Of a stretch of 37,875 bases of DNA, positions 1 through 8,763 are shown in pieces. Position 1 is the first letter of the stretch. The number at the start of each line of letters is the position of its first letter. The DNA comes from Streptomyces sp. McG3 (GTDB lineage: Bacteria; Actinomycetota; Actinomycetes; Streptomycetales; Streptomycetaceae): assembly GCF_018619185.1 (NCBI RefSeq), contig NZ_JAAXYC010000044.1, forward strand, positions 1 to 37,875. Direction: 5' to 3'. The translations under genes were made by a program, and so were the position numbers. The notes beneath the pieces were generated by a model. It saw nothing but the letters and a program-made list of their open reading frames with translations, did not search any database and had not been told where the DNA came from.

Positions 1-50
1 GGGGAGGTCCGGCCTGGCTGGTGGGCGGGACCGGGGGCCGGAGAGGCAGG

Positions 51-983
51 ATGGAGGGCATGGATCTTCGCATCTTCACCGAGCCCCAGCAAGGGGCCGA
101 CTACGACACCTTGCTCACCGTCGCCAAGGCCGCCGAGGACCTGGGCTTCGACGCCTTCTACCGCTCCGACCACTATCTCCGCATGGGCTCCGGCGACGGT
201 CTGCCCGGACCGACGGACGCCTGGATCACCCTCGCCGGACTGGCGCGCGAGACCCGGCGGATCCGGCTCGGCACGCTGATGACCGCCGGCACGTTCCGGC
301 TGCCGGGAGTGCTGGCCATCCAGGTGGCCCAGGTCGACCAGATGTCCGGTGGCCGGGTCGAACTGGGCCTGGGCGCAGGTTGGTTCGAGGAGGAGCACAA
401 GGCCTACGGCATTCCGTTCCCGAAGGAGAAGTTCGGCCGCCTGGAGGAGCAGCTCGCGATCATCACGGGTCTGTGGGCGACGGAGGCCGGCGGGACCTTC
501 AGCTACGACGGCACCTACTACCAACTCACTGATTCGCCCGCGCTGCCCAAGCCGACCCAGACCAAGGTGCCCGTCCTGATCGGCGGTCACGGTGCGACGC
601 GCACCCCGCGGCTCGCCGCGCAGTACGCGGACGAGTTCAACATCCCGTTCGCCTCGCTGGAGGACAGCGAGAAGCAGTTCGGCCGGGTCCGGGCCGCCGC
701 GCAGGCGCACGGGCGTTCTCCGGACGACCTCGTCTACTCCAACGCGCTGATCGTCTGCACGGGCAAGGACGACGCCGAGGTCGCCCGACGCGCGGCGGCC
801 ATCGGCCGGGACGTGGAGGAGCTCAAGGCGAACGGGCTGGCGGGATCGCCCGCCGAGGTGGTCGACAAGATCGGCAGCTTCGAGGCGATCGGCTCGTCGA
901 GGATCTACCTCCAGGTCCTCGATCTGGAGGACCTGGACCATCTGGAACTGATCTCCTCGCAGATCCAGTCCCAGCTGACCTGA
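51..983 (+). CDS. LLM-class flavin/F420-dependent oxidoreductase
   Basis: The product is about 310 residues and reads as a bacterial luciferase-like (LLM) TIM-barrel oxidoreductase of the F420 type. Family landmarks are the N-terminal MDLRIF strand, the R-S-D-H-Y-L segment near residue 50, the central G-L-G-A-G-W segment with following EEH, and the late V-P-V-L-I-G-G-H-G strand. The substrate cannot be told from sequence. I chose ATG 51 because GAGAGG lies five bases upstream; ATG 60 (MDLRIF) is equally plausible and fits the usual family N-terminus. The next gene starts 36 bases later on the same strand, so co-transcription is likely. The stop codon TGA (981-983) sits inside a tandem TGACC repeat. 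Confidence 0.85.
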   Translation: MEGMDLRIFTEPQQGADYDTLLTVAKAAEDLGFDAFYRSDHYLRMGSGDGLPGPTDAWITLAGLARETRRIRLGTLMTAGTFRLPGVLAIQVAQVDQMSGGRVELGLGAGWFEEEHKAYGIPFPKEKFGRLEEQLAIITGLWATEAGGTFSYDGTYYQLTDSPALPKPTQTKVPVLIGGHGATRTPRLAAQYADEFNIPFASLEDSEKQFGRVRAAAQAHGRSPDDLVYSNALIVCTGKDDAEVARRAAAIGRDVEELKANGLAGSPAEVVDKIGSFEAIGSSRIYLQVLDLEDLDHLELISSQIQSQLT

Positions 984-1004
984 CCTGACCTGACCTGACC
1001 TGAC
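976..1004 (+). repeat. Tandem TGACC pentanucleotide repeat
   Basis: Five full copies of TGACC plus four further bases run through the stop codon of the oxidoreductase gene and end directly before the GAGGAGGAGG ribosome-binding site of the next gene. Because the unit is five bases long, TGA appears in all three frames within the tract. Loss or gain of one unit would change the distance between the two genes without removing the stop. Confidence 0.9.
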
Positions 1005-1019
1005 GAGGAGGAGGTGGCT

Positions 1020-1949
1020 GTGCGTACCGTGCGCACGCTCGCCGACGCGCTGGACGCCGGACCCGTCCTGCTGGACGGCGGGCTCTCCAACCAACTGGAG
1101 GCGCAGGGCTGCGATCTGTCCGACACGCTGTGGTCGGCCAGGTTGCTGGCCGACGCGCCGGAACAGATCGAGGCCGCTCACCTCGCCTACCTCCGGGCGG
1201 GTGCGCGCGTCCTCATCACGGCCAGCTATCAGGCCACCTTCGAAGGGTTCGGGAGGTACGGGATCGACCGGGCCGGGACCGGGGCCCTGCTCGCCCGCAG
1301 CGTGGAGCTGGCCCGGGGCGCCGCCGACGCGGCGCGCCGGGCCGACCCCGATCGGGAGACCTGGGTCGCCGCATCGGTCGGACCGTACGGGGCGATGCTC
1401 GCCGACGGCAGCGAGTACCGGGGCCGTTACGGTCTGAGCATCCGGGAGCTGGAGCGCTTCCACCGCCCCCGGGTGGCGGCGCTGGCCGCTGCGGGGCCCG
1501 ACGCCCTGGCGCTGGAGACGGTGCCGGACCTGGACGAGGCCGAGGCCCTGGTCCGGGTGGCCGAGGAGACCGGACTGCCGTACTGGCTCTCGTACAGCGT
1601 GGCGGGCGGCCGGACCCGGGCCGGCCAGCCCCTGGAGGAGGCGTTCGCGGTGGCGGCGGGGCGGGACTCCGTCCTCGCGGTCGGGGTCAACTGCTGCGAT
1701 CCGGAGGAGGCACAGGGGGCGGTGGAGCAGGCGGTGGCGGTCACGGGCAGGCCCGCTGTGGTCTACCCGAACAGCGGGGAGGGCTGGGACGCCGGAGCAC
1801 GGGGGTGGACCGGGCGCGGAACCTTCGACCCGGGGCGGGTGCGGGCCTGGACGCGGGCCGGGGCCCGGCTCGTCGGAGGCTGCTGCCGGGTGGGGCCGGA
1901 CCTCGTCACGGAGCTGGAAGGGCGGTTGGAGGGTCAGGGCCCGCCGTAG
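1020..1949 (+). CDS. mmuM: Homocysteine S-methyltransferase
   Basis: This 309-residue protein belongs to the zinc-dependent homocysteine S-methyltransferase family, which moves a methyl group from S-methylmethionine or S-adenosylmethionine to homocysteine to make methionine. The N-terminal L-L-D-G-G-L-S-N-Q-L-E segment is typical. The expected zinc ligands are visible: GVNCC (Cys225-226) and GGCC (Cys288-289). Length fits the MmuM group, not the much larger MetH. GTG 1020 is preferred over GTG 1014 because the strong GAGGAGGAGG site (1004-1013) would be too close to 1014. It lies between the oxidoreductase and hen1, all on the plus strand with gaps of 36 and 52 bases, so it may help recycle methionine for the SAM-using Hen1; that link is inference. 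Confidence 0.87.
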   Translation: MRTVRTLADALDAGPVLLDGGLSNQLEAQGCDLSDTLWSARLLADAPEQIEAAHLAYLRAGARVLITASYQATFEGFGRYGIDRAGTGALLARSVELARGAADAARRADPDRETWVAASVGPYGAMLADGSEYRGRYGLSIRELERFHRPRVAALAAAGPDALALETVPDLDEAEALVRVAEETGLPYWLSYSVAGGRTRAGQPLEEAFAVAAGRDSVLAVGVNCCDPEEAQGAVEQAVAVTGRPAVVYPNSGEGWDAGARGWTGRGTFDPGRVRAWTRAGARLVGGCCRVGPDLVTELEGRLEGQGPP

Positions 1950-2001
1950 CGGGTGTCCCCGGGGTCGTCCCGGAGATCGCTGTGTTCCGGGAGGAGCGAA
2001 A

Positions 2002-3540
2002 ATGCCTGGTGGGAGCAGGGGGGCGACGACCATACTCGGACAGGTGTTCCTGACGATCGGTACGACCGGCACCCAAGAGCGTCCCGCCACGGACCTGGGC
2101 TTTCTGCTGCACAAGCATCCCGACAAGGCGCAGGCGTTCTCCACCTCGCACGGCTCCGCGCACGTCTTCTATCCCGAGGCGTCCGCCGAGCGCTGCACGG
2201 CCGCGCTCCTGCTGGAGGTGGATCCGGTGGCGCTGGTGCGGCGCGGCAAGGGCAAGGGCCGGGGCGGCGCCCCCGACGCGGCGCTCGCGCAGTACGTCAA
2301 CGACCGCCCCTACGCGGCGTCCTCGTTGCTGTCGGTCGCCCTCGCCGCCGTGTTCAAGTCCGCGCTCGGCGGTGTCTGCCGGGCCATGCCCGAGCGGGCC
2401 GGGAGTCCGTTGCCGCTGCGGATCGAGGTGCCCGCACTGCCCGCCAGGGGCGGCGCCGAGCTGGTGCACAAGCTGTTCGCGCCGCTCGGCTGGTCGCGGG
2501 TCGACGTCACGGCCGTACCGCTGGACGAGGAGTTCCCCGCGTGGGGCGACTCCCGCTACGTACGTCTGGTGCTGGAGGGCGAGTTGCGGCTCGCGGACGC
2601 GCTGCGCCAGCTCTATGTCCTGCTCCCGGTGCTCGACGACGCCAAGCACTACTGGGTAGCGCCCGACGAGGTGGACAAGCTGCTGCGCGCGGGGGAGGGA
2701 TGGCTGGCCGACCACCCCGAGCGGCCGTTGATCACCCGGCGCTATCTCTCCCACCGCTGGGGGCTCACGCGCCAGGCCGACCAGGCCCTGGAGCTGGTCC
2801 GGCTCGCCGAGTCGGACGACCTCGACGTCGACAGCGTCGACAACGCGGTGGACGAGAGCACCGACACCGAGGAGAAGCCGGTCCCGCTCGCCGAGCAGCG
2901 GCGCACCGCGATCCTCGACGCGCTGCGCTCCGCCGGGGCGAGCCGGGTGCTCGACCTCGGCTGTGGCCAGGGCCAGTTGGTGCAGGCGCTCCTCAAGGAC
3001 GTGCGCTTCACCGAGATCGTGGGCGTCGACGTCTCGATGCGCGCCCTCACCATCGCCTCGCGGCGGCTGAAGCTCGACCGGATGGGAGAGCGCCGGGCGG
3101 ACCGGGTCACCCTGCGGCAGGGTTCGCTCACCTACACCGACAAGCGGCTCGTGGGATACGACGCAGCCGTGCTCAGTGAGGTGATCGAGCACCTGGACCT
3201 GGACCGGCTGCCCGCCCTGGAGTACGCGGTGTTCGGAGCGGCGCGACCGGGGACCGTGCTCGTGACCACACCGAACGTCGAGTACAACGTCCGCTGGGAG
3301 ACCCTCCCGGCCGGACACGTCCGGCACGGGGACCACCGCTTCGAGTGGACCCGGGCCGAATTCCGCGACTGGGCGGGGCAGGTCGCCGAACGGCACGGAT
3401 ACACCGTGCGGTACGCGCCGGTCGGGCCGGACGACCCCGAGGTGGGGCCGCCGACCCAGCTGGCCGTGTTCACCCGGACCGACGCCACCACGAACACCGC
3501 AACGACCGAGACGAAGACGAAGGAGGCGAAAGCCGCGTGA
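2002..3540 (+). CDS. hen1: 3'-terminal RNA ribose 2'-O-methyltransferase Hen1
   Basis: Bacterial Hen1 uses SAM to methylate the 2'-OH at the 3' end of cleaved RNA before or during repair by Pnkp. The N-terminal half carries the bacterial-specific region (TDLGFLLHKHPDK onward), which in known systems activates the Pnkp ligase. The C-terminal methyltransferase starts near residue 314 with V-L-D-L-G-C-G-Q-G. The metal-binding set expected for Hen1 is present: Glu393 and Glu396-His397 in EVIEH, and His445 in DHRFEW. ATG 2002 has a good GGGAGGAG site, but family proteins usually begin at the equivalent of GTG 2044 (VFLTIGTTGT), so the true start may be there. Its stop overlaps the pnkp start as GTGA. 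Confidence 0.95.
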   Translation: MPGGSRGATTILGQVFLTIGTTGTQERPATDLGFLLHKHPDKAQAFSTSHGSAHVFYPEASAERCTAALLLEVDPVALVRRGKGKGRGGAPDAALAQYVNDRPYAASSLLSVALAAVFKSALGGVCRAMPERAGSPLPLRIEVPALPARGGAELVHKLFAPLGWSRVDVTAVPLDEEFPAWGDSRYVRLVLEGELRLADALRQLYVLLPVLDDAKHYWVAPDEVDKLLRAGEGWLADHPERPLITRRYLSHRWGLTRQADQALELVRLAESDDLDVDSVDNAVDESTDTEEKPVPLAEQRRTAILDALRSAGASRVLDLGCGQGQLVQALLKDVRFTEIVGVDVSMRALTIASRRLKLDRMGERRADRVTLRQGSLTYTDKRLVGYDAAVLSEVIEHLDLDRLPALEYAVFGAARPGTVLVTTPNVEYNVRWETLPAGHVRHGDHRFEWTRAEFRDWAGQVAERHGYTVRYAPVGPDDPEVGPPTQLAVFTRTDATTNTATTETKTKEAKAA

Positions 3541-6125
3541 ACGACGACCACAGCGACGCCAGTACGGAAGTCGGCACCGCCACCTCCACGGCCGCGCGCA
3601 GGTTGCCGGTGACCGACCTCTCCCTCGTCGTCCTCATCGGCGCCAGCGGATCGGGCAAGTCCACCTTCGCCCGCAAGCACTTCAAGCCGACCGAGATCGT
3701 CTCCTCCGACTTCTGCCGGGGCCTGGTCGCCGACGACGAGAACGACCAGAGCGCCAGCCGCGACGCCTTCGACGTGCTGCACTACATCGCCGGAAAGCGC
3801 CTGGAGGCCGGGCGGCTCACCGTGATCGACGCCACCAGCGTCCAGTCCGAGAGCCGCAAGCAGCTCGTCCAGCTGGCCAGGAAGTACGACGTCCTGCCCA
3901 TCGCCATCGTCCTCGACCTCCCCGAAGAGGTCTGCGCCGCCCGCAACGCGGCCCGCCCGGACCGCGCCTCCATGCCGCGCCACGTCATCCAGCGGCACCG
4001 CCGCGAGCTGCGGCGTTCCCTGCGCGGCCTGGAGCGCGAGGGCTTCCGCAAGGTGCACGTCCTGCGCACCGAGGAGGAGGCCGAGAGCGCACGTGTGGTC
4101 CTGGAGCGCCGCTACAACGACCTGCGCCACCTCACCGGCCCGTTCGACATCATCGGGGACATCCACGGCTGCCGCTCCGAGCTGGACACCCTGCTCGGCA
4201 AGCTCGGCTACGTGGACGGCGCCCACCCCGAAGGACGTACGGCCGTGTTCGTCGGCGACCTCGTCGACCGGGGCCCCGACAGCCCCGGTGTGCTGCGCCG
4301 CGTCATGTCCATGGTGTCGGCGGGCACCGCCCTGTGCGTTCCCGGCAACCACGAGAACAAGCTCGGCCGTTATCTCGCGGGCCGCAAGGTCCAGCTCACC
4401 CACGGGCTCGCCGAGACCGTCGAGCAGTTGGAGCGCGAGGACGCCGAGCACCCCGAGTTCCGGGGGCAGGTGCGGAAGTTCATCGACGGGCTGGTAAGCC
4501 ACTACGTCCTGGACGACGGCAAGCTGGTGGTCTGTCACGCAGGGCTGCCCGAGAAGTACCACGGCCGTACCTCCGGCCGGGTCCGCTCGCACGCGCTGTA
4601 CGGGGACACGACGGGGGAGACCGACGAGTTCGGCCTGCCCGTGCGCTACCCGTGGGCCGAGGAGTACCGGGGCCGCGCCACCGTGGTCTACGGCCACACC
4701 CCGGTGCCCACCACCTCCTGGATCAACAACACCATCTGCCTGGACACCGGGGCCGTCTTCGGCGGGAGGATGACCGCGCTGCGCTGGCCGGAGCGCGAAC
4801 TGGTCGACGTACCCGCCGAGAAGGTCTGGTACGAGCCCGTCAAGCCGCTGACCACCGAGGCGCCCGGGGGCCGGGAGGGCCGGCCCCTGGACATCGCCGA
4901 CGTCCAGGGCCGCCGGACCGTGGAGACCCGGCACATGGGCCGCGTCGCCGTGCGCGAGGAGAACGCCGCCGCCGCGCTCGAGGTCATGAGCCGGTTCGCC
5001 GTCGACCCGCAGCTCCTCGCCTACCTCCCGCCCACCATGGCGCCCACCGCCACCTCCCGCGAGGACGGATTCCTGGAGCACCCGGCCGAGGCCTTCGCGC
5101 AGTACGCCGGCGACGGCGTCGAGCGGGTCGTGTGCGAGGAGAAGCACATGGGCTCCCGGGCGGTCGCCCTGGTCTGCAAGGACGCCGGGGCCGCGACCGC
5201 GCGCTTCGGCACGGCGGGCCCCACCGGCGCGCTGTACACCCGCACCGGGCGCCCGTTCCTGGACGACACGGCGATGACCGAGGCGGTCCTGGACCGGCTC
5301 CGCACCGCCGTCACCGCCGCCGGGCTCTGGGAGGAGTGGGACACCGACTGGGTGCTCCTGGACGCCGAGCTGATGCCGTGGTCGCTCAAGGCCGGCGGGC
5401 TGCTGCGCTCGCAGTACGCCGCCGTCGGCGCCGCGTCCGGCGCGGTCTTCCCGCCGGCCGTCGCCGCCCTGGAACAGGCGGTCGCCCGGGGCGTCGAGGT
5501 GGTGGGCCTCGCCGGACTCCAGCGGGCCCGCGCCAGGGACGCGGCCGCGTTCACCGAGGCGTACCGGCGCTACTGCTGGCCCACCGAGGGGCTGGACGGG
5601 GTGCGGCTCGCGCCGTTCCAGATCCTCGCGGTCCAGGGCCGCTCCCTGGCCTCCGTGCCGCACGACGAGCAGCTCGCCTGGCTGGACCGGCTCGTGGAGC
5701 ACGACCCGACCGGGCTGCTCCAGGTCACCCGCCGGCTCGTCGTCGACACCGGGGACGAGTCCTCCGTCCGCGCGGGCGTGGACTGGTGGCTGGAGATGAC
5801 CGGGCGGGGCGGCGAGGGCATGGTCGTCAAGCCGCTCGGCGCCCTGGTCCGGGACGCCAAGGGCCGGCTCGTCCAGCCCGGCATCAAGGTGCGCGGCCGG
5901 GAGTATCTCCGCATCATCTACGGCCCCGAGTACACCCGCCCGGACAATCTGGAGCGCCTGCGCTCCCGGTTCCTCGGCCACAAGCGCTCGTTGGCGCTGC
6001 GGGAGTACGCGCTCGGTCTGGAGGCCCTGGACCGGCTGGCGGAGGGGGAGCCGCTGTGGCGGGTCCACGAGGCGGTGTTCGCGGTCCTGGCCCTGGAGTC
6101 GGAGCCGGTGGACCCCCGTCTCTGA
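3537..6125 (+). CDS. pnkp: Polynucleotide kinase-phosphatase-ligase (RNA repair)
   Basis: This 862-residue protein has the three-part layout of bacterial Pnkp. An N-terminal P-loop kinase (GASGSGKS, residues 35-42) phosphorylates 5'-OH ends. A central binuclear metallophosphoesterase (GDIHG at 207-211, then GDLVDRGPDS and GNHEN) removes 2',3'-cyclic or 3' phosphates. A C-terminal ligase-type adenylyltransferase has KHMGSR with nucleotidyl Lys536 and a later MVVKPLG motif. Bacterial Pnkp needs Hen1 for efficient sealing, and the adjacent hen1 overlaps by GTGA. GTG 3537 is supported by AAGGAGG (3520-3526), ten bases upstream. The reading frame runs open further upstream, but that part lies inside hen1 and lacks homology. 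All key residues look intact, so the protein should be active. Confidence 0.95.
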   Translation: MNDDHSDASTEVGTATSTAARRLPVTDLSLVVLIGASGSGKSTFARKHFKPTEIVSSDFCRGLVADDENDQSASRDAFDVLHYIAGKRLEAGRLTVIDATSVQSESRKQLVQLARKYDVLPIAIVLDLPEEVCAARNAARPDRASMPRHVIQRHRRELRRSLRGLEREGFRKVHVLRTEEEAESARVVLERRYNDLRHLTGPFDIIGDIHGCRSELDTLLGKLGYVDGAHPEGRTAVFVGDLVDRGPDSPGVLRRVMSMVSAGTALCVPGNHENKLGRYLAGRKVQLTHGLAETVEQLEREDAEHPEFRGQVRKFIDGLVSHYVLDDGKLVVCHAGLPEKYHGRTSGRVRSHALYGDTTGETDEFGLPVRYPWAEEYRGRATVVYGHTPVPTTSWINNTICLDTGAVFGGRMTALRWPERELVDVPAEKVWYEPVKPLTTEAPGGREGRPLDIADVQGRRTVETRHMGRVAVREENAAAALEVMSRFAVDPQLLAYLPPTMAPTATSREDGFLEHPAEAFAQYAGDGVERVVCEEKHMGSRAVALVCKDAGAATARFGTAGPTGALYTRTGRPFLDDTAMTEAVLDRLRTAVTAAGLWEEWDTDWVLLDAELMPWSLKAGGLLRSQYAAVGAASGAVFPPAVAALEQAVARGVEVVGLAGLQRARARDAAAFTEAYRRYCWPTEGLDGVRLAPFQILAVQGRSLASVPHDEQLAWLDRLVEHDPTGLLQVTRRLVVDTGDESSVRAGVDWWLEMTGRGGEGMVVKPLGALVRDAKGRLVQPGIKVRGREYLRIIYGPEYTRPDNLERLRSRFLGHKRSLALREYALGLEALDRLAEGEPLWRVHEAVFAVLALESEPVDPRL

Positions 6126-6188
6126 GAGCCGCCCAACCCGTAGGCGATTCGCGGGGTGAACGGCGCTCCGCGCGGTGAGGATGAAGGC

Positions 6189-7424
6189 ATGGGATTCCAC
6201 GTCGACTCCGAAGCCGGGCGGCTGCGCCGCGTCGTACTGCACCGCCCCGATCTGGAGCTGAAGCGGCTCACCCCCAGGAACAAGGACGCGCTCCTGTTCG
6301 ACGACGTGCTGTGGGTGCGCCGCGCCCGGGAGGAACACGACGGGTTCGCCGACGTGCTGCGCGACCGGGGGGTCGCCGTGCACCTCTTCGGCGATCTCCT
6401 GCGCGAGTCCCTCGACATCCCGGTCGCCCGGCGGCTCGTGCTCGACCGGGTCTTCGACGAGAAGGAGTACGGTCCGCTCGCCACCGAGCATCTGCGGGCC
6501 GCCTTCGAGGAACTGTCCTCGGAGGAGCTGGCGGAGGCGCTGGTCGGCGGCATGACCAAGCGGGAGTTCCTGGAGCGGCACAGCGAGCCGACCTCCGTCC
6601 GCTTCCACGTCATGGACCTGGACGACTTCCTGCTCGGCCCGCTGCCGAACCACCTCTTCACCCGGGACACCTCGGCATGGATCTACGACGGGGTCTCCAT
6701 CAACGCGATGCGCTGGCCCGCCAGACAGCGCGAGACCGTCCACTTCGAGGCGATCTACCGGCACCATCCCCTCTTCACCGGCCCGGAGGCGGGCGCCTTC
6801 CACCACTGGTCGGAGGGTCAGGACGACTACCCCTCCACCATCGAGGGCGGTGACGTCCTGGTCATCGGGCAGGGCGCCGTCCTCATCGGGATGAGCGAGC
6901 GCACCACGCCGCAGGCCGTGGAGATGCTGGCCCGGGGCCTCTTCGGCGCCGGTTCGGCGCGCACGATCGTGGCGCTCGACATGCCCAAGACCCGGGCGTT
7001 CATGCACCTGGACACGGTGATGACGATGATCGACGGCGACACGTTCACCCAGTACGCCGGTCTCGGCATGCTCCGCTCGTACACCATCGAGCCCGGCAGC
7101 GGCCCCCGCGAGCTGAAGGTCACCGACCATCCTCCCGAGCACATGCACCGCGCCATCGCCGCCGCCCTCGGGCTCGACTCCATCCGGGTGCTCACCGCCA
7201 CCCAGGACGTGCACGCGGCCGAGCGCGAGCAGTGGGACGACGGCTGCAACGTGCTGGCGGTCGAGCCCGGGGTCGTCGTCGCGTACGAGCGCAACGCCAC
7301 GACCAACACCTATCTCCGCAAGCAGGGCATCGAGGTGATCGAGATCCGGGGCAGCGAGCTGGGCCGGGGACGTGGCGGGCCGCGCTGTATGAGCTGTCCG
7401 GTGGAGCGGGACCCCGTGGGCTGA
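6189..7424 (+). CDS. arcA: Arginine deiminase
   Basis: This 411-residue enzyme should hydrolyse L-arginine to L-citrulline and ammonia in the cytoplasm. Length and motifs fit the family: [15 protein letters not shown] at the N-terminus, [12 protein letters not shown] in the middle, [11 protein letters not shown] with the catalytic His, and the C-terminal [10 protein letters not shown], in which the first Cys (Cys400) matches the nucleophile. ATG 6189 has GAGG eight bases upstream. It starts 63 bases after pnkp and is followed by argF after 114 bases. I see no convincing ARG box directly upstream, unlike argF and the permease. No carbamate kinase gene lies in the window, so a complete ATP-yielding deiminase pathway is not encoded here. 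Confidence 0.95.
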   Translation: MGFHVDSEAGRLRRVVLHRPDLELKRLTPRNKDALLFDDVLWVRRAREEHDGFADVLRDRGVAVHLFGDLLRESLDIPVARRLVLDRVFDEKEYGPLATEHLRAAFEELSSEELAEALVGGMTKREFLERHSEPTSVRFHVMDLDDFLLGPLPNHLFTRDTSAWIYDGVSINAMRWPARQRETVHFEAIYRHHPLFTGPEAGAFHHWSEGQDDYPSTIEGGDVLVIGQGAVLIGMSERTTPQAVEMLARGLFGAGSARTIVALDMPKTRAFMHLDTVMTMIDGDTFTQYAGLGMLRSYTIEPGSGPRELKVTDHPPEHMHRAIAAALGLDSIRVLTATQDVHAAEREQWDDGCNVLAVEPGVVVAYERNATTNTYLRKQGIEVIEIRGSELGRGRGGPRCMSCPVERDPVG

Positions 7425-7452
7425 GAAGCGTGCGGACCGCGCACCCTGACCC

Positions 7453-7486
7453 TGTATAGAGATGCGGGTAGTCGTATAGACTTCCA
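7453..7486 (+). promoter_or_regulatory. Tandem ARG-box-like operator before argF
   Basis: Two imperfect copies of the core TGNAT-N4-ATNCA occur: TGTAT-AGAG-ATGCG at 7453-7466 and CGTAT-AGAC-TTCCA at 7473-7486. They start exactly 20 bases apart, about two helical turns, which is the geometry of paired ArgR boxes. The stretch is also unusually A/T-rich for this genome. A -10-like TAGACT (7477-7482) overlaps the second box. Assignment to ArgR is inference from pattern and position. Confidence 0.5.
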
Positions 7487-7538
7487 GTTCTGCCCGCGTG
7501 CAGTGCGCCGATCCCCGTCCGACCCAGGAGCAGTCATC

Positions 7539-8543
7539 ATGGCCATAGACCTCACCGGTCGCCACTTCCTCAAGGAGCTGGACTTCACCTCCGAGGAGTT
7601 TCTCGGCCTGGTCTCCCTGGCCGCCGAGCTCAAGGCGGCCAAGAAGGCCGGAGGCGAGGTCCAGCGGCTGCGCGGGAAGAACATCGCGCTGATCTTCGAG
7701 AAGACCTCGACCCGTACGCGCTGCGCGTTCGAGGTCGCCGCCGCCGACCAGGGCGCCTCCACCACCTACCTGGACCCGTCGGGCTCGCAGATGGGCCACA
7801 AGGAGTCCGTGAAGGACACCGCCCGGGTGCTCGGCCGGATGTTCGACGGGATCGAGTACCGGGGCGACAGCCAGCAGGCCGTCGAGGACCTGGCCGCGTA
7901 CGGCGGAGTGCCGGTCTTCAACGGGCTCACGGACGACTGGCACCCGACCCAGATGCTCGCCGACGTGCTCACCATGACCGAGTTCCGCGAGGGGCCCGTC
8001 ACGGGGACGGCCTTCGCCTACCTCGGCGACGCCCGCTTCAACATGGGCAACTCCTACCTGATCACCGGCGCCCTGCTCGGCCTGGACGTCAGGATCGTCG
8101 CCCCCGAGGCCTACTGGCCGGACGAGGCCGTCGTGGCGCGGGCCCGGGTGCTCGCCGAGGTCAGCGGCGCCACGATCACCCTCACCGGCGATGTCGCCGA
8201 AGGCGTGCGGGGCGCCGACTTCGTCGCCACCGACGTCTGGGTCTCCATGGGGGAGCCCAAGGAGGTGTGGGCCGAGCGCATCGCCGCCCTCGGTCCCTAC
8301 GCCGTGACGATGGACGTCCTGCGGGCCACCGGCAACCCGGACGTGAAGTTCCTGCACTGCCTGCCCGCCTTCCACGACCTGGGCACCCAGGTCGGCCGGG
8401 ACATCCACGCCCGGTACGGGCTGACCGAGCTGGAGGTCAGCGACGAGGTCTTCGAGTCCGCTCACTCGGTCGTCTTCGACCAGGCGGAGAACCGGATGCA
8501 CACGATCAAGGCCGTGCTGGTGGCGACGCTCGCGGGGAAGTAG
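7539..8543 (+). CDS. argF: Ornithine carbamoyltransferase
   Basis: This 334-residue protein should interconvert ornithine plus carbamoyl phosphate with citrulline plus phosphate. The carbamoyl-phosphate motif STRTR is at residues 57-61, the HPTQ motif follows in the middle, and the ornithine-loop motif HCLP is at 273-276. ATG 7539 has AGGAG eight bases upstream. Proximity to arginine deiminase suggests the catabolic name arcB. However, Streptomyces arginine clusters usually lack argF, and the ARG-box-like pair upstream is what one expects of a biosynthetic gene, so this copy may be anabolic or dual-use. No carbamate kinase is nearby. Confidence 0.93.
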   Translation: MAIDLTGRHFLKELDFTSEEFLGLVSLAAELKAAKKAGGEVQRLRGKNIALIFEKTSTRTRCAFEVAAADQGASTTYLDPSGSQMGHKESVKDTARVLGRMFDGIEYRGDSQQAVEDLAAYGGVPVFNGLTDDWHPTQMLADVLTMTEFREGPVTGTAFAYLGDARFNMGNSYLITGALLGLDVRIVAPEAYWPDEAVVARARVLAEVSGATITLTGDVAEGVRGADFVATDVWVSMGEPKEVWAERIAALGPYAVTMDVLRATGNPDVKFLHCLPAFHDLGTQVGRDIHARYGLTELEVSDEVFESAHSVVFDQAENRMHTIKAVLVATLAGK

Positions 8544-8583
8544 CCCCGCCGCTACCAGCGGGTACGGGTACGGAGCAGGGGTT

Positions 8584-8617
8584 CGCATGCTCATACACCC
8601 GATTGGGTGAACATGCG
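8584..8617 (+). promoter_or_regulatory. Tandem ARG-box-like operator before permease
   Basis: Two copies of the TGNAT-N4-ATNCA core are seen: CGCAT-GCTC-ATACA at 8584-8597 and a weaker TGGGT-GAAC-ATGCG at 8604-8617. As before argF, the copies start exactly 20 bases apart. A possible promoter (TTGGGT at 8603-8608, TACGAT at 8628-8633, spacer 19) overlaps the second copy, so a bound ArgR hexamer could block it. The repeated spacing in two neighbouring upstream regions makes chance less likely, but the second copy is weak. Confidence 0.45.
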
Positions 8618-8763
8618 TGGTGGTGGCTACGATGTCGCCTCTTGGTGGGGTTCGGGCTCGCGATGCCCGGACCCCTTCCCATGTGCCGCCCGCGGTCCCC
8701 ACGGCCGCCGTGCGCACCGGGAAACGTCCCCCCACTGCACCACCAGAGATGAGAACGTCCCGC

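Noticed and set aside
976..1004. The short tandem repeats in this window (976-1004, 11765-11881, 14586-14657, 18138-18195) as a CRISPR-like array.
   Set aside because: Units are directly adjacent without spacers and no cas genes are present.
8549..8561. CCGCT-ACC-AGCGG hairpin after argF as a terminator.
   Set aside because: The stem is only five base pairs with no T-run; not enough to call.
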